Positions 1 to 8,935 of a stretch of 64,000 nt of DNA are shown here, in pieces (positions within the stretch are counted from its first letter, which is position 1; every line of letters starts with the position of its first letter). Origin of the DNA: Lachnospiraceae bacterium (GTDB lineage: Bacteria > Bacillota > Clostridia > Lachnospirales > Lachnospiraceae); the NCBI GenBank assembly GCA_022794255.1, contig JAAWEL010000066.1, forward strand, positions 1 through 64,000. Reading direction: 5' to 3'. The notes under the pieces were generated by a model, which saw only the letters and a list, made by a program, of their open reading frames with translations, ran no database searches and was not told where the DNA came from. Position numbers and translations under genes: made by a program.

Positions 1-195
<195 letters not shown>

Positions 196-285
196 AATCC
201 GCAAGGAAATGACTAATACTATAGCTGCAGTGCTGGCTCCGTGTGAATGGTGTGATTATAATGTTGCCTATAAATTTATTAGCGA

Positions 286-314
286 TTGACGGAGAGAGGG
301 TGTTCCTTTACAAT
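286..314 (+). promoter_or_regulatory. Sigma-A-type promoter of the rubredoxin gene
   Basis: TTGACG at 286-291 and TACAAT at 309-314 are separated by exactly 17 bases. Each differs from consensus by one base. The predicted start is about 65 bases before the rubredoxin start codon. Confidence 0.65.
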
Positions 315-384
315 AGAGTAGTACGAGACAAGAAGAATGGATACATAAAAATGAAGAGTATCCGGACAAGAAGGAGGAAACAAG

Positions 385-540
385 ATGAAGTATGTATGTG
401 ATGTGTGTGGATGGGAGTATGACGAGGAGCAGGGATATCCGGACGGCGGCATAGCCCCGGGGACAAAATGGGAGGATATTCCAAAGGATTTTGAGTGTCC
501 TCTGTGTTTGGTGGGAAAAGATCAGTTCTCAGTAGTATAA
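385..540 (+). CDS. Rubredoxin
   Basis: A 51-residue cytoplasmic electron carrier. The two iron-binding knuckles are visible: CDVCGWEYD near the N-terminus and CPLCLVGKDQF near the C-terminus, so four cysteines ligate one iron. Length matches classical rubredoxins (about 52-54 residues). The ribosome site AGGAGG at 373-378 lies seven bases before ATG 385. The gene is monocistronic, with its own promoter and a strong terminator. In anaerobic Clostridia rubredoxins feed electrons to rubrerythrin and superoxide reductase; a rubrerythrin-type fusion is encoded at 60296 in this window, but a direct partnership is only inference. Confidence 0.95.
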   Translation: MKYVCDVCGWEYDEEQGYPDGGIAPGTKWEDIPKDFECPLCLVGKDQFSVV

Positions 541-555
541 TCGGGCAGCCTTTGA

Positions 556-582
556 TCCGCTCCTTCGGGGGCGGAGTTTTTT
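556..582 (+). terminator. Intrinsic terminator after rubredoxin
   Basis: An 8-bp stem (556-563 with 568-575, one G-U pair) closed by a UUCG tetraloop at 564-567. After AG at 575-576 there is a run of six T. Confidence 0.9.
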
Positions 583-990
583 AATAAGAAGGATAGACAA
601 TTTTTGCTGCTGTTTTTTGTGTGGCAACTATGATTAGCAGAACCACTGGGACCATTGCTATGGGAACTCCTCTGGCATTTGCGGCCATTCTCGCGGGCGA
701 ACCGTTAATGGTCATTGGTCTGTCGGATGTGAATTGTCCACGAGGTGAGCCAGGTGGTATGGCACCAGGCGGGAGAGCGGGCAGTGTTTACTGTGGAGCT
801 TGCCCGGGGTGATTGTTCCCTGATTCCAGGGAAACGGGATTATATGGTGTAGTTTACCGGTTTTTTCGAGGCCAGTGCTTCTTGGACAGAATGAGCGCCA
901 TGGGGCTTAAAAAGGAACTTTATGGGGCGATGGCAGAGTTCTTGACCGGATGGAATGTGCAAGGGTGAGAATATAAAAAGCCATTCTATA
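583..990. other. Gene-poor stretch with possible decayed coding remnants
   Basis: About 400 bases without a convincing gene. An open frame at 621-812 (63 codons, no ribosome site) and a second at about 810-968 (ending RMSAMGLKKELYGAMAEFL...) look weakly coding, but I recognise neither. They could be remnants of one decayed gene, since the downstream frame ends where the convergent MATE gene ends. No terminator or clear repeat is visible. Confidence 0.3.
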
Positions 991-2379
991 TCAGGACAGG
1001 GAGATTGTATCTTCTTTGCCAAGTTCTGGCCAGACGGTACACAGCATAGTACCAAAGCAGGCTAGACCACCGACAAAATTGGAGATGGGTTCAGCCATAA
1101 AGATTCCGTTGACACCCAGGTGGAACAAATGAGGCAGAATCACAATCAGTGGAATCACAATGATAACTTTTCTGAAAATTGAGAAAAATACTGCGTTTTT
1201 TGATTTACCCAGAGCCACAAACACAGACTGTCCGGCAAACTGCAGGGACATCATAAAAAAGCCAAAATAATAAATCTGCATAGCAGGGATACCGCTATTT
1301 ATAAGATCCCCTTCATGGTTAAAAATCCGAATGAAGAATTCGGGAAAACCATGAACCAGCCCCCACATGACAGTAGTGTAGCTGATGGATACCAAGGACA
1401 TGAAAACAATGGCCTGTTTCACACGGCTGTATTGGCCTGCTCCATAATTATACCCCATAACTGGCTGTGAGCTGTTGGTAAGGCCGCTGATAGGAAGGGA
1501 GATTACTTCCCGAACAGAATTGATTACAGTCATGATTCCTACATACATATCGCCGCCAAAGCGGGCCAGGCTGGCATTGTACATGATCTGAACCAGGCTG
1601 TTAGTGATGGACATGGTAAAACCAGAGAGTCCCAGTCCCACAATCCCAAGGATGCGCTGCCCTTTAAGGCGAAACGATTTTTTCCGCAGCTTTAAAATTG
1701 CCTTCTCTCCGGTTAGAAAGCGAAGAATCCATAGTGCAGAAAGTCCCTGAGACAGGATCGTTGCCCAGGCAGCTCCCTGAACACCCAGATCCAGGACAAA
1801 GATGAAAACAGGATCCAAAATAATATTGGTGACAGCGCCTAAAAGCACAGTCAGCATCCCGATTGTTCCAAAGCCCTGGGAGTTGATAAAGCTGTTCATT
1901 CCCAGACCAATCATCACAAAAATACTGCCGAGAAGGTATATGGTGATATAAGAGTCTGCATAGGAAATGGTGGCGTCTGAGGCGCCGAACAGATAGAGCA
2001 TGGGACGTTTCAGCAAAAGTCCCAGGATGGTCAGAGCCAGACCGCTGAATAACATCATAATAAAGGAATTGCCCATTATGGCCTCAGCCTCTTCCTCGTT
2101 TCCTCTTCCTCGCTCAATGGAGCAAAGAGGAGCGCCGCCCATGCCGAATAAGTTGGCAAAGGCAATAACCATGGAGATGATAGGAAGGCAAAGCCCCAGG
2201 CCGGTCAGGGCCATAGTGGCATCTTTTGGGATTCGGCCGATATAGATCCGGTCTACGATATTATAGAGCACATTGATTAGTTGAGCCAGTGTCATAGGCA
2301 TAGCCAATCCAAGGATGTTTTTAATAATGCTTCCTTTTGAGAAGTCATTTTTGCTATCTGTCTTTAGAGCAGAGGCCAT
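991..2379 (-). CDS. MATE family multidrug/sodium efflux transporter
   Basis: A 462-residue polytopic membrane protein of the multidrug and toxic compound extrusion family. These proteins export cationic drugs or metabolites in exchange for Na+ or H+. The N-terminus has the family pattern: a short cytoplasmic segment, then GLAMPMTLAQLINVLYNIVD-type helix 1 followed by RIYIGR. The central LGSIFVMIGLGMNSFINSQG and the second-half repeat with NSVREVISLPISGLTNSSQP are typical. About 12 hydrophobic segments are expected and visible. Start ATG 2379 is preceded by AAGGCGG about nine bases upstream. A promoter lies at 2433-2461. It is transcribed in the same direction as the butyrate kinase gene upstream, with a 239-base gap, so it is probably a separate unit. 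Confidence 0.92.
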   Translation of the reverse strand: MASALKTDSKNDFSKGSIIKNILGLAMPMTLAQLINVLYNIVDRIYIGRIPKDATMALTGLGLCLPIISMVIAFANLFGMGGAPLCSIERGRGNEEEAEAIMGNSFIMMLFSGLALTILGLLLKRPMLYLFGASDATISYADSYITIYLLGSIFVMIGLGMNSFINSQGFGTIGMLTVLLGAVTNIILDPVFIFVLDLGVQGAAWATILSQGLSALWILRFLTGEKAILKLRKKSFRLKGQRILGIVGLGLSGFTMSITNSLVQIMYNASLARFGGDMYVGIMTVINSVREVISLPISGLTNSSQPVMGYNYGAGQYSRVKQAIVFMSLVSISYTTVMWGLVHGFPEFFIRIFNHEGDLINSGIPAMQIYYFGFFMMSLQFAGQSVFVALGKSKNAVFFSIFRKVIIVIPLIVILPHLFHLGVNGIFMAEPISNFVGGLACFGTMLCTVWPELGKEDTISLS

Positions 2380-2432
2380 AATGGAGTACCGCCTTTCCGG
2401 ACTGTGTGAGTATCATACTAGAGTGCTGTCTG

Positions 2433-2461
2433 AATATAATCCAGGCAGTACACTAGTACAA
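2433..2461 (-). promoter_or_regulatory. Promoter of the MATE gene, with overlapping imperfect palindrome
   Basis: On the minus strand, TTGTAC (2461-2456) and TATATT (2438-2433) are 17 bases apart. The imperfect inverted repeat GTACACTAGTAC (2448-2459) overlaps the -35 element and could be an operator. No regulator gene is adjacent. Confidence 0.5.
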
Positions 2462-2618
2462 TCGGTTTTGTTTAGCTGAAAAAATGTGACTAATTTAGAT
2501 TTTGTGTGTTTTCCTGTTTTTAACAATAGATAACAGTCCAGACAAATGAACTGTTATAATAAACAGATCCTATTTCTGATAACTATTAAGGAAGGAGGAG
2601 TAGAAAAAGTAAATATTC

Positions 2619-3737
2619 TCAAAGATTAATGATCAATCCATCCCACACTGGCTTGCCTGGATACTCTTTGGCCAATTCTTCCCCCCGAAGCACCCGAAGC
2701 GCTCCCTCAGCCATGGCTTCCTGCTCAAATTCTCCCACATAGACCGTGACTGGGGCAATCCACTGGCAGCTTTCCCGGATTTGTTCCTCCACATCATGGA
2801 AACGCAGCAAACCACCAGTGAGAAGAATACCATCCACTTTTCCCTTCAGAACAACACTCATGGAGCCGATCCATTTGATGATCTGGTAAATCATTGTCCT
2901 CCACACAAGTGTTGCCTGGGCGTCACCTTCCTCCACCATTTTATGGATCGTGTCAGAATTGGAGGTTCCGAAATAGCTGCTTAGCCCGCCGGTCTGACTG
3001 CACAGGGATTTTAGATGATCCAGATCCTCCGGTCCGAAATGACGGAGCAGATCCGTCACTGCCATGGAGCCCATACGAGTGGGAGTAAAAGGACCCTCTC
3101 CACCACCGGCATTATTGCCGTCAATCATCCGCCCCTTTTGATGGGCAGTAATAGAGATGCCGCCATCAATGTGACAGACAATAAAGTTACATTCCTCATA
3201 TCTTTTTCCCATAATGGATGCATGTCTGCGGGCTGTTGCTTTTAGATTCAATGCGTGAGTACCGGCCTGGCGGCAGATACCCTTCACGCCCGTCAACCGG
3301 GCTAAATCCCACAGCTCATCTACCACAGGAGGGTCAATCATAAACATCTGTCCGCCGTAATGATGGCAGAGGATTTCAGCCATCTGGACGCCTAACATGG
3401 AAGCATGGCGGACACCGCCTCTGGCGGTCTTTGTATCCTGGATAAGGCGGTCATCAATCCGATAGATTCCGCTGGGAACAGGACAACATCCTCCGCCTCT
3501 CCCCACAATGGCATCCACTCCGGTTAAGTCAATCTGATTATCTTTCAGAAAGCTTCGTACCACATCCATCCGGTAATCCAGCTGGTCATTAATAGTAGGA
3601 AACTGTTTTAATATAGAGGAGTCATGAAAAACATCTGTGGTGAAAAGGGATTTTTCATTTTCGAATAAGGAAAGCTTGGTTGAGGTGGAACCAGGATTGA
3701 TGATAAAAATTTTATATTTTTTGTTTTCTCTGTTCAT
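2619..3737 (-). CDS. buk: Butyrate kinase
   Basis: A 372-residue member of the acetokinase family (ASKHA fold). It interconverts butyryl-phosphate + ADP with butyrate + ATP in the cytoplasm. The N-terminal phosphate loop reads IINPGSTSTKLSLF. The glycine-rich GGGCCPVPSGIY, the HIDGGISITAH motif, the GNNAGGGEGPFTPTR segment and the adenosine-binding LLTGGLLRF are all characteristic of butyrate kinases rather than acetate kinase. Length matches the family (about 355-375). The ribosome site AGAAGG precedes ATG 3737. There is no phosphotransbutyrylase gene next door, so the kinase is an orphan here; branched-chain or other acyl-phosphates are possible substrates. A TATAAT-like -10 lies around 3777-3782 but no good -35 is seen. 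Confidence 0.93.
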   Translation of the reverse strand: MNRENKKYKIFIINPGSTSTKLSLFENEKSLFTTDVFHDSSILKQFPTINDQLDYRMDVVRSFLKDNQIDLTGVDAIVGRGGGCCPVPSGIYRIDDRLIQDTKTARGGVRHASMLGVQMAEILCHHYGGQMFMIDPPVVDELWDLARLTGVKGICRQAGTHALNLKATARRHASIMGKRYEECNFIVCHIDGGISITAHQKGRMIDGNNAGGGEGPFTPTRMGSMAVTDLLRHFGPEDLDHLKSLCSQTGGLSSYFGTSNSDTIHKMVEEGDAQATLVWRTMIYQIIKWIGSMSVVLKGKVDGILLTGGLLRFHDVEEQIRESCQWIAPVTVYVGEFEQEAMAEGALRVLRGEELAKEYPGKPVWDGLIINL

Positions 3738-3964
3738 GATCGGATACCTTCTGTTTTACAATTTTCCAGACACCTGATTATAAGTATAACTTAAAGATAA
3801 TTTTACATGAACGGACAGAAAAAAGCAATAAAAATACATGAAAATCGTCTTCGGGGATGGGAACGGTAAACAGAAGATTACTTAATCTCATCCCTAACTA
3901 ACGGACATTGGATATGAACAGTAATCGTTTGTTTTTTGGCTCAAATCTGTCTGAATAATAAGCA

Positions 3965-3993
3965 TTGCCTCCCTGCAGTATCTGTGATACGAT
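3965..3993 (+). promoter_or_regulatory. Possible promoter of the aldo/keto reductase gene
   Basis: TTGCCT (3965-3970), 17-base spacer, TACGAT (3988-3993). Four of six consensus bases match in each element. The predicted start is about 35 bases from ATG 4036. Confidence 0.45.
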
Positions 3994-4035
3994 AGCAATT
4001 AAGAAGGAATACTTTGGAGAATAAGGAGGATCATC

Positions 4036-5160
4036 ATGAATACAAAAAAATTAGGATTTGGCCTTATGCGCCTGCCTCTCACCGACCCGGCAGATAGTAC
4101 AAAGGTGGATTATGAGGTGTTTTGCCGGATGGTGGATCAGTATCTGGAAAGGGGTTTTACATATTTTGACACGGCAGCGCCCTATCATGGCGGAGAACAT
4201 AGTGAGATTGCATTTCGGGAGTGTGTGGCTAAACGGTTTCCCAGGAAGTCCTATACGATTACGGACAAACTGAGCTTTTTTATTGTGCAGAAGGCAGAGG
4301 AGCTGGAAGGATTTTTTGAGGGCCAGTTAGAACGCTGCGGGGTGGAATATTTTGATTATTATCTGCTTCATGCCATGAATAAGGAGCGGCTTGAGCTGGC
4401 GGAACGTATCGGTGCCTTTGACTTTGTGGCGAGAAAAAAGATGGAGGGGAAGATTCGGCATGTGGGCTTTTCCTTTCATGATACAAAAGATGTTTTAGAG
4501 GAGATCCTGATACGGCATCCGGAGATGGAGTATGTCCAGCTTCAGCTGAATTATGTGGATTGGGAGGATCCGGAGGTGCAGTCCGGCAGGTGTTATGAGG
4601 TGTGCAAAAGGCTGGGAAAGCCGGTTATTGTTATGGAGCCGGTCAAGGGCGGTCTGTTGGCCAATATTCCGGATGAGGCAAGAACGATACTTGTCCAGGC
4701 AGCTCCTGACCGGTCGGCAGCTTCCTGGGCGATCCGTTACGCAGCTTCCCTTGATAATGTGGTTATGGTTTTATCCGGCATGAGCGATGAAGCGCAGATG
4801 GAGGACAATCTTGCCTGTATGCAGGAGTTTCAGCCTCTTTCTCAGAAGGAACAGGAGATGATCAGCAGGGTTGCAGCGATTATTAGGGAGAAGGAGAGGA
4901 TTGCCTGTACCATGTGTCGCTATTGTGTGGACGGATGTCCAAAAAAAATCGCCATCCCGGATTATTTTAAACTGATGAATAAGATCAGCAAGTTTGGAAA
5001 GGAGCAGATACCGGCGGCTAAAACATCCTATATTCAACAGTATACAGCCGGCAAAGGAAAAGCTTCCGACTGTGTGAAGTGCGGACAGTGTGAAAGGCAT
5101 TGTCCGCAGCATCTGCCGATTATTCAGTACCTGGAGGATGTGGCGCAGACATTGGAATAA
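4036..5160 (+). CDS. Aldo/keto reductase with C-terminal ferredoxin-type 4Fe-4S domain
   Basis: A 374-residue cytoplasmic oxidoreductase. Residues 1 to about 270 form an aldo/keto reductase barrel; the catalytic tetrad can be traced as Asp/Tyr in TYFDTAAPYHGG, Lys in TITDKLS and His in YYLLHAMN. The C-terminal about 100 residues carry two cysteine clusters: CTMCRYCVDGCPKKIAIP and CVKCGQCERHCPQHLPI. This is the pattern of the abundant clostridial AKR/4Fe-4S family, for which the physiological substrate is usually unknown. AAGGAGG at 4024-4030 sets the start. A weak hairpin follows at 5331-5356. Probably monocistronic. Confidence 0.93.
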   Translation: MNTKKLGFGLMRLPLTDPADSTKVDYEVFCRMVDQYLERGFTYFDTAAPYHGGEHSEIAFRECVAKRFPRKSYTITDKLSFFIVQKAEELEGFFEGQLERCGVEYFDYYLLHAMNKERLELAERIGAFDFVARKKMEGKIRHVGFSFHDTKDVLEEILIRHPEMEYVQLQLNYVDWEDPEVQSGRCYEVCKRLGKPVIVMEPVKGGLLANIPDEARTILVQAAPDRSAASWAIRYAASLDNVVMVLSGMSDEAQMEDNLACMQEFQPLSQKEQEMISRVAAIIREKERIACTMCRYCVDGCPKKIAIPDYFKLMNKISKFGKEQIPAAKTSYIQQYTAGKGKASDCVKCGQCERHCPQHLPIIQYLEDVAQTLE

Positions 5161-5330
5161 TTTTTGATCCGTGTTTTTGTTTGAACAGGAAATGATGTGC
5201 TGTTCAAATCAGATTTCAGAGAATCTGAGAGATGCCTGGAATGGGAATGCCTCAATGGCAGATGCATGTGGGAAGATTACGGAGCATATGAATAAAATTT
5301 TAGCAAAGAAGAATTGGTGGAAATACAAGG

Positions 5331-5356
5331 AGGAGCAGGCAAAGAAGCCTGCTTCT
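5331..5356 (+). terminator. Possible weak terminator or convergent hairpin
   Basis: A 10-bp stem (AGGAGCAGGC with GCCTGCTTCT, one G-U pair) around a 6-base loop, followed by a modest pyrimidine tract. It lies between the convergent aldo/keto reductase and SorC genes. Confidence 0.4.
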
Positions 5357-5419
5357 CTTTGCATGGTTAATATCGATTGTCATTTTGTTCATAATATGTT
5401 GTACTTGCCCCAGGTTTCA

Positions 5420-6376
5420 TCAATCCAACAAAAGTAATGCTGTGTCCGTGTCTGTGATCAGTTCGTTGATATATCCCCGGTTGACAGCTAGTTTGATAAT
5501 CGGTACTTTATGTCTGCCGTAAGAGGTGGCGATTCGATGAGGCACATGAAAAAGGTCTTCCATGGGAAGCGTGATCACCTTTTGATTTAAATCAATATCT
5601 GCAATTGCTCCCTGGGAATCCAGCACATATCCAAGAATACTTCCCAAACAGTTTTTTGTTTCAGCCATGTCCCGGGCGGACAGATAAGGGCGAAAGGAAG
5701 GATTGAAAAGGGGTAGACTGGAAGAGCCGCCGACACCAGTGATCAATACGGTCATATCTTTGGCCTTGCAAAAGGTCCGGTACAGATCCGGTTCAGCCAA
5801 TAAGCGCAGACGCAGCTGCGGATCATTGATATACAAGGGAACATTCATATAATAAGGATTTCCAAAGTGGGAGAAAGCAGCGGCCCGTACCAGCTCCCGG
5901 GATTCGGCGGAGGGATTGGCGAGAGAAATATGCCCTCCGATTTGAACCACAGAAATAGGACTATGAACAGCCTGAGGCAGTTTATTGATCACAGTCTGAA
6001 TCGTTTTTCCCCAAGTGATTCCCAGTGTTGTATTTTCGGTGAGCAATTTGTTTAGATAGACAGCGCCAGCCTGTCCTACTTTGCTGCAGCTATCCGCATA
6101 GGAGGAATATTGAGTGTTTACTACAATGGCATTTTTTAACGGATATTTCTGGAGAAGCTCCTCTTCTAATGTTTTGTTTTGTTCATCAGAATAGTTGATT
6201 TTAATTTCTACGATCTGTTCATTTCTGGCATCCTGCAAAAAGCGGGCAATCTTAAACCGGGTGGTGCCGAAGGCATCGGCAATCTCCATCTGGGTTTTTC
6301 CCTGGTTATAATACATATCAGCCATTTTCGTTAGGGCGTCACGGTGTTCTTTTTTTGATAATTTTTCAAAATCCAT
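5420..6376 (-). CDS. SorC/DeoR-type transcriptional regulator with sugar-binding-like effector domain
   Basis: A 318-residue DNA-binding regulator. A helix-turn-helix lies at about residues 18-50 (MADMYYNQGKTQMEIADAF, then TTRFKIARFLQDAR). The rest is the SorC effector domain: LGITWGKTIQTVI, VVQIGGHIS, and the late TDTDTALLLL ending. The open frame extends 44 codons further upstream, but ATG 6376 is preceded by GCAGGAGG at ideal spacing and matches the family start. It is divergent from the DUF6282/transporter/PrpF/aconitase operon, which it most likely controls. SorC proteins normally bind phosphorylated sugars or related acids; here the neighbouring genes suggest an organic acid signal, which is inference. 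It has its own promoter at 6432-6460. Confidence 0.88.
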   Translation of the reverse strand: MDFEKLSKKEHRDALTKMADMYYNQGKTQMEIADAFGTTRFKIARFLQDARNEQIVEIKINYSDEQNKTLEEELLQKYPLKNAIVVNTQYSSYADSCSKVGQAGAVYLNKLLTENTTLGITWGKTIQTVINKLPQAVHSPISVVQIGGHISLANPSAESRELVRAAAFSHFGNPYYMNVPLYINDPQLRLRLLAEPDLYRTFCKAKDMTVLITGVGGSSSLPLFNPSFRPYLSARDMAETKNCLGSILGYVLDSQGAIADIDLNQKVITLPMEDLFHVPHRIATSYGRHKVPIIKLAVNRGYINELITDTDTALLLLD

Positions 6377-6431
6377 AAGTCCTCCTGCAATGAGGGATGG
6401 GATGATTGTCAATAGGCAACAGTATATTAAA

Positions 6432-6460
6432 AGTATATCACATCCCATGCATAAAGTCAC
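6432..6460 (-). promoter_or_regulatory. Promoter of the SorC-type regulator gene
   Basis: Minus strand GTGACT (6460-6455) and TATACT (6437-6432), 17-base spacing. A further inverted repeat TTGTG-N7-CACAA lies upstream at 6501-6517. Confidence 0.5.
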
Positions 6461-6549
6461 GGAGGGGAAGTACTTTTCATTTGGAATAAATGTGATATTG
6501 TTGTGCAAAAGTCACAAAAAATCCGCAATATTATTTAACAAATGTTATA

Positions 6550-6578
6550 TTGAAAAACATTTGAGCAAATGTTATCAT
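6550..6578 (+). promoter_or_regulatory. Operon promoter whose spacer is a perfect palindrome (probable SorC operator)
   Basis: TTGAAA at 6550-6555 and TATCAT at 6573-6578 are 17 bases apart. The sequence between them, AACATTTG-AG-CAAATGTT (6556-6573), is a perfect 8-bp inverted repeat. Direct copies of (A)CAAATGTTAT flank it at 6539-6548, and ACAAATGT occurs at 6588-6595. Binding here would occlude RNA polymerase, so the neighbouring SorC-type regulator is the obvious candidate ligand. Confidence 0.6.
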
Positions 6579-6629
6579 ATGAGCATAACAAATGTGTAAA
6601 TTTAAAACAGAAGTTTAATGGAGGGAAGC

Positions 6630-7553
6630 ATGGAAACAAAAGGAGTGTGGACAGAGCAGATGGGGAAATTCATCGATGGGATGGATCACCGATACACAAG
6701 TGGCCGGCTACACGGAATTGTTGATTTGCACATTCATTCGGCTCCCGATGTGAGGGAGAGAAAGCTGGATGATCTGCAACTGATGGAAGCAGCAGTGGAG
6801 CGGGGAGTTCGGGCAGTAGTCATTAAGTCTCATCATGTTCCAACTGTAGACCGGGCGGCTTTGGTCAATCGGGTCAAGGAAGAAAAATACGGGGATAAAT
6901 CAGATTTCCAGATGTTTGGAGGAATTGCGCTCAACCGCTTTGTGGGGGGAATCAATCCATGGGCGGTGGAGACAGCTTTGAAGCTGGGTGGAAAACTGGT
7001 TTGGCTGCCCACTAACACAGCAGAGAATCATTGCCGGAAAGAAGGGAAAGATCATTTCATATCTTGTGTCCGGGATGGTAAGGTGGTGGAGGAGCTAAAG
7101 GATGTGTTTCAGCTCATTCGTGATTATGACGCAGTATTGGAGACAGGGCATATCTCCCCGAAGGAGTGCTTTTTGGTGACAGAGGCGGCGAGAGATGCCG
7201 GGGTTAAAAAAATTGTGATTACTCATCCGGAATTTCATATTGTAGGGATGACCCTTGAGGAGCAGAAGCAGATTGTAAAGGACTATGGAGTACTTTTGGA
7301 GCGAGTATATGCCCAGCCTGTCGGAGGTGGTGTATACAAAAAGAATTTGGCAGACAATGTGACGGCTATGCAGGAGATTGGATGTGAACATTTTATTGTG
7401 GCAACGGACAGCGGTCAGCTTCAGAACCCGGAATGGTATCGCTCGATTGCAGAATATGTGGATTATCTCTATGATGCAGGCTTTCATGAGGAAGAGATCA
7501 AAAAGATGACAAGAGAAAATCCTGGCAGGATGCTGGGGATAATAGGAGGATAA
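6630..7553 (+). CDS. DUF6282 family amidohydrolase-like metal-dependent hydrolase (paralog 1)
   Basis: A 307-residue cytoplasmic protein of the amidohydrolase-like DUF6282 family. The metal-site pattern is clear: DLHIHSAPD (Asp32, His34, His36), KSHH in the next strand, TGHISP, THPE and a late ATDSGQ. These match the HxH...K...H...H...D arrangement of TIM-barrel amidohydrolases. The substrate is unknown. I chose ATG 6630 over ATG 6618 because GGAGGG at 6620-6625 precedes the former, and the latter has no ribosome site. It is the first gene of an operon with a 2-hydroxycarboxylate transporter, PrpF-type isomerase and aconitase-like hydratase, so an acid lactone or conjugate is a plausible substrate (inference). 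A close paralog sits at 47869-48729 in another acid-metabolism locus. Confidence 0.85.
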   Translation: METKGVWTEQMGKFIDGMDHRYTSGRLHGIVDLHIHSAPDVRERKLDDLQLMEAAVERGVRAVVIKSHHVPTVDRAALVNRVKEEKYGDKSDFQMFGGIALNRFVGGINPWAVETALKLGGKLVWLPTNTAENHCRKEGKDHFISCVRDGKVVEELKDVFQLIRDYDAVLETGHISPKECFLVTEAARDAGVKKIVITHPEFHIVGMTLEEQKQIVKDYGVLLERVYAQPVGGGVYKKNLADNVTAMQEIGCEHFIVATDSGQLQNPEWYRSIAEYVDYLYDAGFHEEEIKKMTRENPGRMLGIIGG

Positions 7554-7558
7554 GAGCT

Positions 7559-8851
7559 ATGGGAAACAACAAATTTAAGCTGTACGGGATGGAATGGTAT
7601 TTGTTTGCATTTTTTGCAGTGGTTATTTTGGCATCTGCTTTTATGGGAATCATCCCAAATCAGCTGATCGGGGCAGTGGCAGTTATGTTTACCCTGGGAA
7701 TCATTCTGGGTGAGGTGGGAGAGCGGATTCCTATCTGGAACAAGTATTGTGGCGGCGGTGCAATTCTGGCATTTCTGGTCTGCGGTTTTTTGACCTTTAA
7801 GGGAGTGATGCCGGAGAGTGTGGTGGAAATTTCTAAGGGATGGATGAACGATTATAGCTTTCTGAATATGTTTATTGCCTTTTTGGTGGTGGGAAGCCTT
7901 TTGGGGTTGGATCGGAATGTTTTGATTAAGTCCAGCGCTTTGTATCTTCCGGCGATTCTGGCAGGCCTGGTGGGGGCCGCTCTTTTGGGTATCCTTGGCG
8001 GTCTGATATTTGGTAAGTCTCCGGTTGAGATATTGACTGCCTATGTGCTTCCGATTATGGGAGGGGGTGCAGGAGCCGGTGCGGTTCCCATGGCTCAGGT
8101 GTATACAGATGTGACTGGTCAGGATTCCGGTGGATATCTGTCTTTTGCTTTGGCGATTCTGGCAGTGGGAAATATTGTCTCTGTGGCTTTTGCCGTTATT
8201 TTGAACCTGGTTGGGGAACTGGTCCCGAAGATGACAGGAAAAGGGGAGCTGGTTCGCAGCGGAAAGGCTATTGAGGTGAAGAAAGCAGAGGAAGTAAAGC
8301 CTACCATGGACGATGTGGCTGCTGGCATTTTTTTGACCTCAGGGTTTTTTATCCTGGCGCAGCTGGTAGCAAAGAAGATTCTTCCTTCAGTTTTTGGGGT
8401 GGCTATTCCTAATTTTGCCTATTTGATTATTTTTGCGGCCCTGGCTAATGTGTTTAACCTGATTCCTGCCAACCTAAGGGCCGGAGCACAGAGATGCCAG
8501 CAGTTTTGTGCCAGCAAGATGATATGGATTCAGATGGTGGGTTGTGGTATAACCCTGATTGATTTTAATGAAATGCTGGGAGTTCTCAGTGTTCCCAACC
8601 TTCTCATTACTGTGTTGATCGTGTTAGGTTCTGTACTTGGTGCCGGAGCATTTGGAATGTTGGTGGGATTTTTCCCGGTGGAGTCAGCTATTACAGCAGG
8701 GCTCTGCATGGCCAACATGGGGGGAGCCGGAGACTTGGCGGTGCTGGGGGCAGCCAAAAGAATGGATCTGATGAGCTATGCCCAGATTTCTTCTCGGATT
8801 GGTGGAGCAATGGTATTGCTGATCGGAAGTTTTATTTTCCAATTCCTGTAA
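7559..8851 (+). CDS. 2-hydroxycarboxylate transporter (2HCT) family citrate/malate-type symporter
   Basis: A 430-residue membrane transporter. The 2HCT signature loop is present in the first half (PIMGGGAGAGAVPMAQVY) and its inverted-repeat partner in the second half (VGFFPVESAITAGLCMANMGGAGDLAVLGAA). Family members (CitS, CitP, MaeN, CimH) carry citrate, malate or lactate with Na+ or H+, or in exchange. About 11 hydrophobic segments are visible. The start lies five bases after the DUF6282 stop, with AGGAGG overlapping that stop region (translational coupling). Its presence argues that the operon imports a di- or tricarboxylate carrying a 2-hydroxycarboxylate-like group. The exact substrate is not readable from sequence. 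Confidence 0.92.
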   Translation: MGNNKFKLYGMEWYLFAFFAVVILASAFMGIIPNQLIGAVAVMFTLGIILGEVGERIPIWNKYCGGGAILAFLVCGFLTFKGVMPESVVEISKGWMNDYSFLNMFIAFLVVGSLLGLDRNVLIKSSALYLPAILAGLVGAALLGILGGLIFGKSPVEILTAYVLPIMGGGAGAGAVPMAQVYTDVTGQDSGGYLSFALAILAVGNIVSVAFAVILNLVGELVPKMTGKGELVRSGKAIEVKKAEEVKPTMDDVAAGIFLTSGFFILAQLVAKKILPSVFGVAIPNFAYLIIFAALANVFNLIPANLRAGAQRCQQFCASKMIWIQMVGCGITLIDFNEMLGVLSVPNLLITVLIVLGSVLGAGAFGMLVGFFPVESAITAGLCMANMGGAGDLAVLGAAKRMDLMSYAQISSRIGGAMVLLIGSFIFQFL

Positions 8852-8935
8852 GAATGGCATTGAGACTTATGGTACAATAGTAAATCGTTGAATTGCATAA
8901 TAGAACAAATCAATGAAAGAGGAGGAGAAACGATT

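Noticed and set aside
5171-5437. Open frame of 88 codons after the aldo/keto reductase gene
   Set aside because: No ribosome site, no recognisable motif, overlaps the end of the SorC gene on the other strand and contains the likely terminator hairpin.
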